This document shows positions 6,911-14,299 of a stretch of DNA of 20,495 nt, one piece after another (position 1 is the first letter of the stretch; each line of letters starts with the position of its first letter). Under the pieces are notes generated by a model that was not told the DNA's origin, did no database searches, and worked only from the letters and a program-made list of their open reading frames with translations. The position numbers were made by a program, and so were the translations under genes. Origin of the DNA: Deltaproteobacteria bacterium (GTDB taxonomy: Bacteria > Myxococcota_A > UBA9042 > DTJE01); assembly GCA_016784945.1 (NCBI GenBank), contig JADHTP010000021.1:1-20495 (forward strand), written 5' to 3'.

Positions 6911-8185
6911 GTGGGATTCGACATTACACGAGCCATATCCGAGTCCTTCGGAAGCCGCTCCCCCCTGCTGGACCGGGTCCTTTCCTATCTCTATTTCGCC
7001 GATGTCACGGTGATCGAACAGTCCACGTGGGATGACTACGGGAGCGGCGTGTCCATTCTTGGACTCAAAGGGGACCGACCGGGTCCCGGCGGGATCGTGC
7101 TGGGCTGTCCCCTGCCCACCGTGGGTCACATGGAAAGAGACCCGGCCATCGTCACGGCATCGGGGGGACATCCCCTGGACCTCGCCCGATTCGTGGACAT
7201 CATGGCCAAGATCTGGGCCATGTCCGAACTGGACGGCCCGTCATTGCCCTGGTCGGTGAACCTGGTCGCCTACCGGCCCGACCCCGTTTCCTTCAGCCTG
7301 CGGTCCGTGATCGAGGATGGACTGGTCACGGGGGCCAGGGCCTACGTCTTCTCACCAACGGGGCCGGTTCCCCGGTCGGCTGCCTGCGGTTTCGCCCTGT
7401 GTTCCCTGACCCTGTCCGGGCCGACGAGGCAACGGCCCGGGGGGCCGGTGCAGGACGTGGCGTCCGTGCGGATAACCGATGGTGACCTTCTCCTGGCCGA
7501 CAACGGGTTTCCGGTCAAGGCATTGGCTCAGCTCCTGGCCATGTCCCGCGAGGGACGCGTGGAACTTCTGGACCTGTCGCCCGCCGCGGGCTCGGATCTG
7601 GCGGCGCCGGGACACATCGACGTGGACCTGGGCCTGCTGACCCGGCAGTCGGACCTTCCAAGGGGCTGGGTGATCAGGGACCCGGCCCGGACCTCGGTGC
7701 GCCTGGGAACCTGGTCAACCATCCTGCCGGCCGTCGTGGAGGTCACCGACCGACTGGCCGCCACCGTTCGGGACCTGTGGACGGATCAGGGACTCACCCA
7801 CCCCGCCACCCCCGTCCGCATCCTGTCCATCGACAGTTCCCCACAGGAAGCGACGTTGCTGGTCGGGGTGCCCCTTCCCCTGGGCCCCGCCTCGTGCTCC
7901 GACGCCCTGAACGGGGCCATCAACCCGGAAGGACCCCTGGAGGGCGCGCGGGTCAGAGGACACATCCTGACCCTGTCCTCGCCCGGTGAGAGCCGGGCCG
8001 ACGACGAGGCCGCCGATTCGTCGACCTGCCTTTCGGGTGCGATCCCCTGGGTGGCCTCCACCATTCCCGGTTGCCGGGAAATGGGCCCCCTCCCCGACGA
8101 AACGGCGGCAGACCCGGAAGGCACCGCCCTGACCCTGGCCCAGGCCTACCTCACCATCATCCAGCAGCACCTTGACGGAGATTGA
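6911..8185 (+). CDS. Degenerate M20-family (ArgE/DapE-like) peptidase-fold protein, 424 aa
   Basis: The start is GTG at 6911 and no strong ribosome-binding site is visible. Several segments line up by eye with M20 metallopeptidases. GGIVLGCPLPTVG (60-72) sits where the metal-binding GHxD strand lies. ARAYVFSPTGPV (142-153) followed by CGFALCSLTLSG (159-170) resembles the GEPTG / HKG / V.G run at the dimerisation-domain entry. ATLLVGVPLPLG precedes a helix, as in the M20 d-R-lpPg strand. PLPDE (393-397) with a terminal helix resembles the aHxPDE C-terminus. The expected ligands (His of GHxD, Glu-Glu, Glu of GEPT, final His) are not present, so a catalytically dead or strongly diverged enzyme is inferred. 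No signal peptide. It ends four bases before namZ, so the two are probably one operon. The family call is by pattern recognition only. Confidence 0.5.
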   Translation: MGFDITRAISESFGSRSPLLDRVLSYLYFADVTVIEQSTWDDYGSGVSILGLKGDRPGPGGIVLGCPLPTVGHMERDPAIVTASGGHPLDLARFVDIMAKIWAMSELDGPSLPWSVNLVAYRPDPVSFSLRSVIEDGLVTGARAYVFSPTGPVPRSAACGFALCSLTLSGPTRQRPGGPVQDVASVRITDGDLLLADNGFPVKALAQLLAMSREGRVELLDLSPAAGSDLAAPGHIDVDLGLLTRQSDLPRGWVIRDPARTSVRLGTWSTILPAVVEVTDRLAATVRDLWTDQGLTHPATPVRILSIDSSPQEATLLVGVPLPLGPASCSDALNGAINPEGPLEGARVRGHILTLSSPGESRADDEAADSSTCLSGAIPWVASTIPGCREMGPLPDETAADPEGTALTLAQAYLTIIQQHLDGD

Positions 8186-8189
8186 TTCC

Positions 8190-9368
8190 ATGGTGCGCAC
8201 GGGCATGGACCAACTGCTGTCCGACTTCGATCACCGGGTCGGGGACACGCCCTATGCCCTCCTGTGCCACGGCGCCTCCGTGGACGGTCAGGGTCGGTAT
8301 GTCTTCGATCGCCTCTGTGGCGACCCGTCCACCCGCCCCCGCATGCTCCTGGTCCCCGAGCACGGCCTCTTCGGGGAGCAGGCCTACATGGAAGCCGTTG
8401 CGGACACTCGCGACCGTGGCCGGTCCGTGCCCGTGGTCAGCCTCTACGGTGATTCGGTCCAGTCACTGGCGCCTTCCCGGGATGTCCTGTCCGAGGTGGA
8501 CCTGGTGGTGTTCGATCTCCAGGATGTGGGAGCGCGGTACTACACCTACCTGGCCACCATGGCCATGACCATGCAGGCCTGCGCCACGGCCGGAGTCCGC
8601 TTCGTGGTGACAGACCGACCCAATCCACTGGGCGGCGTGGCAATGGAAGGCAACCTGGTGCGGGACCACCTCCGGTCCTTCGTGGGGCACCTGCCACTGA
8701 CCAATCGCCATGGCCTGACGGCGGGGGAAGCCGCACGGCTCTACGCGGACCATGCGGATCTGGACCTGGACCTGGAGATCGTTCCCTGCGAGGGACTGCA
8801 TCGATCGGACCTGTGGCCCCAGACCCACCTGCCCTTTGTCCCGCCATCACCCAACATCCCTGGCTGGCGGACGGCCCTTGTGTACCCGGGAATGTGTCTT
8901 CTGGAAGGCACCAACCTCAGCGAGGGCAGAGGCACCACCACGCCTTTCCTGGTGTTCGGGGCCCCCTACATGGACGATCCCGGGGCCCTGGCCGGGCAAT
9001 TGAACGGTCTGGCGCTGGATGGCGTGGGGTTCCTGCCCACCTGGTTCGTCCCCAGCGCCGACAAATGGGCGGGCAAGCGGTGCGGCGGCATCCGGCTGGT
9101 GCTGACCGACGAGCGGGCCTTCAGGCCCCTGTTGACGGGAATCGCGGTGGTATCCGCCTGCATGAATCGGTATCCCGCGGATTTCAAATACCGCAACGAG
9201 GCCTACGAGTTCGTCGAGGACCGCCTGGCCATCGATCTCCTCCTGGGCGCCGAGGAGGTCAGGACCGCCCTGGAGGCCGGGGTTCCCCCGCGGGACGTGG
9301 TGGCCGCCATGACTCCCGAAACCTCGGAGTTCGGGAAGGCAAGGGAGCCGTATCTGCTGTACCGCTGA
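8190..9368 (+). CDS. namZ: NamZ-type exo-beta-N-acetylmuramidase (DUF1343, YbbC family)
   Basis: The 392-aa product carries the DUF1343 (PF07075, GH171) landmarks in order: VPEHGLFG (55-62, including the conserved Glu57), PVVSLYGD (81-88), DLVVFDLQDVGARYYTY (104-120), TDRPNPLGG (141-149), an MEGN segment, and SFVGHLPL then RHGLT (163-177). Members remove terminal MurNAc from peptidoglycan fragments during cell-wall recycling. The ATG at 8190 is preferred over a TTG at 8172 because GGAG lies nine bases upstream. Unlike the secreted Bacillus enzyme this protein has no signal peptide, so a cytoplasmic or unconventional location is implied. Its tight linkage to the M20-like gene (4-base gap) suggests joint handling of muropeptide-derived substrates, which is inference. 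Confidence 0.88.
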   Translation: MVRTGMDQLLSDFDHRVGDTPYALLCHGASVDGQGRYVFDRLCGDPSTRPRMLLVPEHGLFGEQAYMEAVADTRDRGRSVPVVSLYGDSVQSLAPSRDVLSEVDLVVFDLQDVGARYYTYLATMAMTMQACATAGVRFVVTDRPNPLGGVAMEGNLVRDHLRSFVGHLPLTNRHGLTAGEAARLYADHADLDLDLEIVPCEGLHRSDLWPQTHLPFVPPSPNIPGWRTALVYPGMCLLEGTNLSEGRGTTTPFLVFGAPYMDDPGALAGQLNGLALDGVGFLPTWFVPSADKWAGKRCGGIRLVLTDERAFRPLLTGIAVVSACMNRYPADFKYRNEAYEFVEDRLAIDLLLGAEEVRTALEAGVPPRDVVAAMTPETSEFGKAREPYLLYR

Positions 9369-9380
9369 ACCCACCGGACC

Positions 9381-9412
9381 GCCATGTCACCGGGACAAAG
9401 CCAGACATAGGC
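9381..9412 (+). terminator. Possible terminator hairpin after namZ
   Basis: GCCATGTC (9381-9388) pairs with GACAT-A-GGC (9404-9412), giving an 8-bp stem with one bulged A and a 15-nt loop, 12 bases after the namZ stop. The following CATTTAC is only weakly T-rich. Confidence 0.3.
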
Positions 9413-9414
9413 CA

Positions 9415-9443
9415 TTTACAAAACCTTCATGGCAGGTTATCCG
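9415..9443 (+). promoter_or_regulatory. Weak candidate promoter for the octaheme cytochrome
   Basis: TTTACA (9415-9420) and TATCCG (9438-9443) are 17 bases apart, 5/6 and 3/6 matches. An 8-bp palindrome GATATATC (9443-9450) abuts the -10 position. The region is noticeably more AT-rich than the surrounding genes, which favours a promoter here even if the exact boxes are wrong. Confidence 0.3.
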
Positions 9444-9496
9444 ATATATCAGGTCTTAATTACCCAGGACGACGTACTTTGACGGAGGGGAGCATC

Positions 9497-11416
9497 ATGA
9501 AACGCCGCAGTCTATTCCTGGTCACGTTGGCCGTCACGGGGACATTCCTCGTAAACGCGGCCTGCGAAGGTCCAACCGGTCTTCCGGGCGAACAGGGCGA
9601 GAACGGAGCGCCCGGATCCGCCGGTGAAGATGGAAAACCGGGACAGCCGGGCGAACCCGGACAACCCGGCGAACCTGGAACAGCGGGTGAAGCCGGCGAG
9701 CAGGGTCCCGAGGGTCCCCAGGGTGAACCGGGCATCGGCGTCCTTGCGGAAGTCCCCATGACCCCCGAAGAAGAGGCAGCCTTCGAAGCGGCGAACATCG
9801 CCTGCCTCGGCTGCCACGAAAACGCCAATCCCGGGATGGTGGGTGACTTCAAGCTGTCCGTGATGGCAAAGGCCGGCATCAAATGCGAGGACTGCCACGC
9901 GGACAACCCGGCCCAGCCCACGGGTCAGGAGGCCCATCGCTTCCTGCCCACGCCCGAAACCTGCGGCAACTGCCACCCCAACCAGTACGAGGGTCACCGG
10001 GCCAATCGTCATTCCATTGGCTTCATACGTCAGATGGAGTGTGGTCGTTTCGATGATTTCCCTCAGGAATTCCAGGTGGGATCCGGATACCACTTCACCC
10101 AGGATGACGTGGACCAGCTGTCACAGCTGATGAACCTGGAATCCCAGGGCGCGGCCGCCGACGCCAGCCCCATGAGCGTCCAGATGTGCGGCCAATGCCA
10201 TTACGTGGAAAACCGCTGCGACAGTTGTCACTTCCGGCATCGTTTCTCCACCCACGAGGCGCGTCATCCCGGGGCCTGCGCCACCTGCCACATGGGTCCG
10301 GACCACCCGCACATCGAAATGTACGAGCATTCCAAGCACGGCATCCGTTTCGATGTCTACGGCGACACCAAGTCCGTGCCCGTGTGCGTGGACTGCCACA
10401 TGCCCTACAACAGCCAGATGCTGGGCAGGAAGACCGCCGCCGACGGCACGGAATACACGGACCACGACCTGGCCATGGGAATCGCCTATGGACCCGTGGG
10501 CGGAGGAGCCAAGCGCAAGGGATTCGTGCGTGACGACAGCACGGGCCGTGTCAAGTTCGCCAAGCGGGACGATGGCGCCCAGTACGACGAGGTCTGGCTG
10601 GAGCGCAGCGACGGCAGATTCTATGATCAGGCGTCGGGCGGCGTCGCAGTCTTCGACGACCTGTGGCAGATGAACATCGCCGACTTCAATGGCAACGGCA
10701 AGCAGGACTATGCCGTGGTCCAGCCCGAGGACAGCGCTCAGGTACTCGATGCCAATCGGGTCTTCATGCGGACCCAGGTCTGCGGGCATTGTCATTCCGA
10801 CAATTTCGCCGACGAGCAGCTTCTCATCGCCGATCTCATCCACGAGAACTCGAAGGTCATGCTGTCCGAGGCCTTCGACATCGTGAAGGCCATGGCCATG
10901 GCCGGGATGAACCCGGTGGATCCCGACGTCAAGCCGCCCAACCCGGAGACCGGCAGCACGGGCCACTACGGTGCCAACATGAAGGTCCGGAATCTGAGCC
11001 TCCTGGAAAAGATGTATTTCGAGTCCATGAAATACGACACCGTCAAGACCTGGAAGGGGGCCTTCCATCAGAATCCCGACTACACCCACTGGTATGGCTG
11101 GACCGCTCTGGCCATGAACATGGGCGCCATGGGCGACGAGGCCACGGACCTCGTACTCATGAACCTGTGGATGCAGGGCAAGGACTACACGGGCGCCACG
11201 GGTGACCCCTATGCCGACGGTCTCTATCAGGGCGTCATCTACGACACCGCCAGCATGACCAACCTCTATGACAAGTTCCCCGGCCCGAAGGATTTCGACC
11301 TGCCCAACTACGGTCAGGACATCGACGTGGACATGGATGGCACGCCGGAGTTCATCGCGGACCCGGCCAACCCGGGCAGCTACACCATCGACGGCAAGGC
11401 CGTTACGTTCAACTGA
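9497..11416 (+). CDS. Octaheme HAO-family cytochrome c with N-terminal collagen-like stalk and lipoprotein-like signal, 639 aa
   Basis: ATG 9497 has GGAGGGG six bases upstream. The protein starts MKRRS, followed by a hydrophobic core and VNAAC; Cys23 is a plausible lipidation site although Asn at -3 is atypical. Nineteen uninterrupted Gly-X-Y triplets occupy residues 25-81. Eight CxxCH haem motifs follow at residues 103, 130, 156, 231, 241, 261, 297 and 429. The run CGQCH, CDSCH, EARHPGACATCHMG, DHPHIEMYEHSKHG and the later NPDYTHWYGW (527-536) is characteristic of the hydroxylamine oxidoreductase family of octaheme cytochromes. By order, motif four would be the P460-type catalytic haem. Whether the crosslinking Tyr is present decides between oxidation of hydroxylamine-like substrates and nitrite or hydroxylamine reduction; I cannot settle it by eye. 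Two acidic D-x-N/D-G motifs (396-404, 610-615) are additional. No C-terminal membrane segment and no obvious redox partner gene nearby. Confidence 0.82.
   Translation: MKRRSLFLVTLAVTGTFLVNAACEGPTGLPGEQGENGAPGSAGEDGKPGQPGEPGQPGEPGTAGEAGEQGPEGPQGEPGIGVLAEVPMTPEEEAAFEAANIACLGCHENANPGMVGDFKLSVMAKAGIKCEDCHADNPAQPTGQEAHRFLPTPETCGNCHPNQYEGHRANRHSIGFIRQMECGRFDDFPQEFQVGSGYHFTQDDVDQLSQLMNLESQGAAADASPMSVQMCGQCHYVENRCDSCHFRHRFSTHEARHPGACATCHMGPDHPHIEMYEHSKHGIRFDVYGDTKSVPVCVDCHMPYNSQMLGRKTAADGTEYTDHDLAMGIAYGPVGGGAKRKGFVRDDSTGRVKFAKRDDGAQYDEVWLERSDGRFYDQASGGVAVFDDLWQMNIADFNGNGKQDYAVVQPEDSAQVLDANRVFMRTQVCGHCHSDNFADEQLLIADLIHENSKVMLSEAFDIVKAMAMAGMNPVDPDVKPPNPETGSTGHYGANMKVRNLSLLEKMYFESMKYDTVKTWKGAFHQNPDYTHWYGWTALAMNMGAMGDEATDLVLMNLWMQGKDYTGATGDPYADGLYQGVIYDTASMTNLYDKFPGPKDFDLPNYGQDIDVDMDGTPEFIADPANPGSYTIDGKAVTFN
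9569..9739 (+). repeat. Collagen-like Gly-X-Y tract, 19 triplets
   Basis: Every third codon is Gly without a break from residue 25 to 81. Triplets such as GLP, GKP, GQP, GEP and GPQ are rich in Pro, Glu and Gln. The tract sits between the predicted lipidated Cys and the first haem motif and should form a trimeric triple helix. Confidence 0.93.
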
Positions 11417-11432
11417 AGCGTCTGTACGTCTA

Positions 11433-11468
11433 CCGTCCACTGTCCACCGTGGACGTGAGCGTGGACGG
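11433..11468 (+). repeat. Nested inverted repeats between the cytochrome and nadD
   Basis: Outer arms CCGTCCAC (11433-11440) and GTGGACGG (11461-11468) are perfect 8-bp inverted copies. Inside them lies GTCCACCGTGGAC (11442-11454), itself an inverted repeat of the same GTCCAC core, so the core occurs four times in 36 bases, two each way. It starts 17 bases after the cytochrome stop. It could be a terminator without a U-tract or a multi-site operator for nadD. Confidence 0.5.
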
Positions 11469-11478
11469 ATTGTACACT
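11450..11478 (+). promoter_or_regulatory. Candidate promoter giving a near-leaderless nadD transcript
   Basis: TGGACG (11450-11455, 4/6) and TACACT (11473-11478, 4/6) are 17 bases apart. The nadD ATG begins only eight bases after the -10 box and has no Shine-Dalgarno sequence, which fits a leaderless mRNA. The -35 lies within the nested inverted repeat. Confidence 0.3.
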
Positions 11479-11485
11479 TGCCCTC

Positions 11486-12052
11486 ATGGAACCGACCGGA
11501 ATCCAGACCGCGGTGTTCGGGGGCAGTTTCGACCCGCCGCACTGCGTTCACGTCATGGCCGTGAGCTATGCCCTGACCTGCACCCCCTGCAGGGAGGCCT
11601 GGATCATCCCCTGTTTCACACACGCCTTCGGAAAGGAGATGGCCTCCTACGATGCGCGAATGGACCTTTGCCAGGCGGCTTTTTCGGTATTCGGCAAGCG
11701 GGCCAGGGTCCTGGACGTTGAATCCCGACTCCCCCCGCCATCCTACACGGTCCACACCCTGCGCCACCTGGCCGACACCCATCCGGATCGCCTGTTTCGG
11801 CTGCTCATCGGGTCCGATATCCTGCCCGAGACCCGGGAATGGAAGGGGTGGGATGAGGTCAAGAGACTCGCCCCACCCATCATCATGCAACGGGTGGGCG
11901 CCCCCCCGACCACGGAGGCCCTCACTCCCCTGTTCCCCGACGTGTCCAGCTCCGACGTCCGGCATCGACTGGCCAGGGGCGAAGACGTCACCGATCTCGT
12001 TCCCCGGGACGTGATGCGGATCATCCGATCGAAAGGACTGTATGGCGACTGA
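11486..12052 (+). CDS. nadD: Nicotinate-nucleotide adenylyltransferase family protein (NadD)
   Basis: The 188-aa product has the nucleotidyltransferase signature GGSFDPPHCVH (12-22), a diverged (H/T)xGH-type motif; the LIGSDILPETREWKGW segment typical of NadD (LIGxD...W..W); and the C-terminal SSSDVRHRL (154-162), equivalent to ISSTxIR. NadD joins nicotinate mononucleotide and ATP to form deamido-NAD in the cytoplasm. Length is near the family norm. One deviation is CVH where most members have xGH, so substrate preference might differ. There is no visible ribosome-binding site before the ATG. The last 11 bases overlap the next gene, implying translational coupling. Confidence 0.82.
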   Translation: MEPTGIQTAVFGGSFDPPHCVHVMAVSYALTCTPCREAWIIPCFTHAFGKEMASYDARMDLCQAAFSVFGKRARVLDVESRLPPPSYTVHTLRHLADTHPDRLFRLLIGSDILPETREWKGWDEVKRLAPPIIMQRVGAPPTTEALTPLFPDVSSSDVRHRLARGEDVTDLVPRDVMRIIRSKGLYGD

Positions 12053-12887
12053 AACCCTCATCATCGCAGGCACCGGCCGGGCGGGCACCGGTGTGGGCCT
12101 TGCCCTGTCCCGGGCCGGCCACGCCGTGACCTTTGTCACATCCGGTGAGGAACGCCCCGTCGGAGAGGTTCGCGCCCTGCCCCCGGGGCATCCCGAAATA
12201 CCACGGGATGCGGACTGGATCCTGCTGGCCGTGCCCGACACACACCTGGTCCCCACGGCCCGCGCACTGGCCGAACGCGGCATCGCCGGCGCACACACCC
12301 TGGTGGGCCATCTCTCGGGCGCCCTGCCCTCCTCGGACCTGGACGAGGCCGGAACCTTTGCGGGGACCTTTTCGGCCCACCCCCTGTTCTCGTTTCCACC
12401 CCGGGATCCCCCCGTGCCCATGCCCGAGGGAACCCTGGTGATGCTGGAATCCGGAAAGGACCTGTGGGGCCATGTATCGGACCTGTTCAACGGAACCGGC
12501 GCCCGGATCGTTCCCCTGGCCCTGGAAAGTAAGGCGTTGTACCACGCCGCCGCGGTGCTCTGCGCAAACCTGCCTTTTACCCTGGTGTATGAAGCAGCCC
12601 GCCTTTTCGAGGAATGCGGGGTTCCCGACCCGGACAGGTCGGCCGTGGCCCTCGTGCAGAGCGCGGTATCCAACCAGATGGCCCAACCCGGACCGGCGGC
12701 GCTGACCGGCCCCTTCCCCAGGGCCGACATCTCGACCATTCGCCGCAACCTGTCCGCGCTCCAGTATGCCGATCCCGACGTCGCGGACATCTATCGGACA
12801 CTGGGTGATCGCATGGCCGACCTGCTGGGCGAACACGGAACCCTGTCGGAGGAACCCTGGAAAAGCATCAAGAAAACCCTGAGGTAG
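12042..12887 (+). CDS. Rossmann-like and DUF2520 domain protein
   Basis: The 281-aa product begins with an NAD(P)-binding fold (GTGRAGTG, 10-17) and a long strand ending ILLAVPDTHLV (60-70), followed by HLSGAL (90-95) and SAHPLFSF (111-118). The second domain has ESKALYHAAAVLCANLP (162-178) and ALTGPFPRADISTIRRNL (220-237). This layout is that of the Rossmann-like plus DUF2520 family, related in fold to ketopantoate and 6-phosphogluconate dehydrogenases. The Lys/Asn pair in the helical domain suggests a dehydrogenase active site, but the substrate is unknown. It starts inside nadD (11-base overlap), so both enzymes are made together; a link to cofactor metabolism is plausible and unproven. 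Confidence 0.8.
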   Translation: MATETLIIAGTGRAGTGVGLALSRAGHAVTFVTSGEERPVGEVRALPPGHPEIPRDADWILLAVPDTHLVPTARALAERGIAGAHTLVGHLSGALPSSDLDEAGTFAGTFSAHPLFSFPPRDPPVPMPEGTLVMLESGKDLWGHVSDLFNGTGARIVPLALESKALYHAAAVLCANLPFTLVYEAARLFEECGVPDPDRSAVALVQSAVSNQMAQPGPAALTGPFPRADISTIRRNLSALQYADPDVADIYRTLGDRMADLLGEHGTLSEEPWKSIKKTLR

Positions 12888-12907
12888 CCGAGGAACCCAC
12901 CCCTCGG
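12888..12907 (+). terminator. Hairpin directly after the DUF2520 gene
   Basis: CCGAGG (12888-12893) and CCTCGG (12902-12907) form a perfect 6-bp stem with an 8-nt loop, beginning at the base after the stop codon. AGGACCCC follows, so there is no U-tract. Confidence 0.3.
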
Positions 12908-12934
12908 AGGACCCCGCAGTTCATCGGTGAAATC

Positions 12935-13333
12935 GTGGAGAAGCGGCACCCCGCTCTCATAGCGCTGGTGTTCGTCTTCGGCCTGTTCCTCGCGTCGGTG
13001 CCCTTCCTGTTCTCCGTGGAACGCAGCCCCTATTCGGAGGCGCTGACCTTGTACGACCGGCTCTGCGCGGCCGCCGATGCAGGCGACGTGAACGCTTTCC
13101 GTGCGGGCCTCACGCGACGGGCGGCGACCCTCAACCAGTTGGAGGCCGCCCTGCTGATGTCCCGGCTCCGGTGTGTGGACCGCCTGGCTTCGCAGAACAC
13201 CTTTGATCCCGTTCGTGGAAGGGCCTATGGGCCCGATCGCGCCTACGACCTCATTCTGCGTCCCCCGGAATCCCCGGAAGCGGTCCGAATGCGCTTCGTG
13301 ATGGAAGATGAAGTCCTTCTGTGGTCACCCTGA
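12935..13333 (+). CDS. Small membrane-anchored protein, possibly NTF2-like, 132 aa
   Basis: The GTG start at 12935 has GGTGA four bases upstream and leads straight into a charged MEKRH segment and one hydrophobic helix (residues 7-27), an uncleaved anchor or signal peptide. The remainder begins with an amphipathic helix (YSEALTLYDRLCAAADAGDVNAFRAGL, split across 32-58) that resembles the first helix of DUF4878/NTF2-like lipoproteins, where a small domain senses or binds a ligand outside the membrane. The end of the protein (RMRFVMEDEVLLW) would supply the closing strands. No catalytic residues are apparent. It is last in the rightward group and converges on the 13437 lipoprotein. Confidence 0.6.
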   Translation: MEKRHPALIALVFVFGLFLASVPFLFSVERSPYSEALTLYDRLCAAADAGDVNAFRAGLTRRAATLNQLEAALLMSRLRCVDRLASQNTFDPVRGRAYGPDRAYDLILRPPESPEAVRMRFVMEDEVLLWSP

Positions 13334-13377
13334 ACAGGGCCGCACGCCTACGCTGAACGCCGGCGTATAGTCCCTGT
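13334..13377. terminator. Two-tier hairpin between convergent genes
   Basis: ACAGGG (13334-13339) pairs with CCCTGT (13372-13377), and inside them TACGC (13349-13353) pairs with GCGTA (13363-13367). A pyrimidine run with three Ts follows on the plus strand. It begins right at the end of the 12935 gene and lies about 60 bases from the convergent stop at 13437. The rest of the gap to 13436 shows nothing else. Confidence 0.35.
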
Positions 13378-13436
13378 CCTTTCCTGCATTGTGGAGATCC
13401 AGGGTCTGGTTCAGCCGACGGACGGGAATATCCATC

Positions 13437-13982
13437 TCAAGGTGTGAGAACGTCTATCATCCAGTTCTCACCCTCCTTGACGAGGATGACCGGCGGGTTC
13501 GATTTGCGGGTATCGTGGGATTTGACGTGGATCTTGATCCGCAAGTCGTCCTGCTGCTCCATGCTGCACAGGGTGTAGGAGGCATCGTAGGGCCCACTCA
13601 CGTATTTCGACACGTGCCCGACCACGGCGGGCCATACGAATCGTTGCAACTGTTGGCGGTCCACGCTTTGGCTGAAGGCCGACGAAAAGGCATCAAAGGC
13701 CTCGGGCGAGTCACTTTTGAGGGCCGCCTGATACGCCACGTAAAGGGCGCCGCCGGCCGTTTTCAGGTCCCCGTGCCCCACCTTCCGGTTGACGTTGCAT
13801 GGGATTCGAGCGGTTTTCAGGGGCGCCGGGGTCTTGTCATCGCCGGGCTCCACCGCCACCGGTTGCTTCTTCTGGTAGACCGGCGGCAGGGGCAAGCGCT
13901 CACCGGCCAGGGGTTTGTGGTCGGGGCATCCCAGCATCATCACCGGGACCATCAGGACGATCAGAAGCGCAAGACTCTTCAT
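13437..13982 (-). CDS. Lipoprotein, possibly NTF2-like, 181 aa
   Basis: The N-terminus MKSLALLIVLMVPVMMLGC is a lipoprotein signal with Cys19 as the likely lipid site. A Pro/Lys-rich linker follows (about 25-60). The globular part starts with an amphipathic helix (ALYVAYQAALKSDSPEAFDA) and ends in strands PPVILVKEGENWMIDVL, the pattern of an NTF2-like or DUF4878 domain in which the last strand carries a Glu-x-x-Trp motif. Two further Cys (IPCNV, LCSM) could form a disulfide. No strong ribosome-binding site is visible; the gene begins 27 bases after the preceding gene, so it is probably the last gene of the TPR operon. Confidence 0.65.
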   Translation of the reverse strand: MKSLALLIVLMVPVMMLGCPDHKPLAGERLPLPPVYQKKQPVAVEPGDDKTPAPLKTARIPCNVNRKVGHGDLKTAGGALYVAYQAALKSDSPEAFDAFSSAFSQSVDRQQLQRFVWPAVVGHVSKYVSGPYDASYTLCSMEQQDDLRIKIHVKSHDTRKSNPPVILVKEGENWMIDVLTP

Positions 13983-14009
13983 GGTGAACAGTTACCGAAG
14001 AACGAGGGC

Positions 14010-14267
14010 CTACTTGAACACCTGCTCCTTGGCAGTCTGAAGCATGGGCTGGAGGAAGGACTTCTTGAGTCGCAGGAGTCGATCAAATTTCACTCGTTGC
14101 CGTGAATCGGTGTACAGGGTGGTGGGTTTCTTGATCTCACCGTCGATGAGCTGATCCGAGAAGTCATAGAACTTCGACTTCACGCCCTTGCTTTGCGCCA
14201 CGGCGGGGGCTGCGGCCAGCATCATCACCGCCGTCACCGTCAGGACCAGACCGAAAAGCTTCTTCAT
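14010..14267 (-). CDS. Small exported protein, 85 aa
   Basis: ATG 14267 is preceded by GGAGGTCGGAG. A signal peptide spans residues 1-24, with a likely signal peptidase I site APAVA|Q. The mature 60-odd residues are basic (KSKFYDFSDQLIDGEIKKP, then LLRLKKSFLQPMLQTAKEQV) and probably helical. The segment FYDFSDQLIDGEIKKP around 33-48 looks like a conserved core, but I do not recognise the family. It lies between the GltE-like lipoprotein and the 13437 lipoprotein, in the same direction, and may be a periplasmic accessory of that complex. Confidence 0.65.
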   Translation of the reverse strand: MKKLFGLVLTVTAVMMLAAAPAVAQSKGVKSKFYDFSDQLIDGEIKKPTTLYTDSRQRVKFDRLLRLKKSFLQPMLQTAKEQVFK

Positions 14268-14299
14268 CTCCGACCTCCAGATCGTTCATCATACAACAT

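Noticed and set aside
10121..12790. An 889-codon open frame on the minus strand opposite the cytochrome, nadD and the DUF2520 gene
   Set aside because: It crosses three genes with clear family signatures and has a His/Gly/Arg-rich composition with no recognisable motif; it is a shadow of codon bias.
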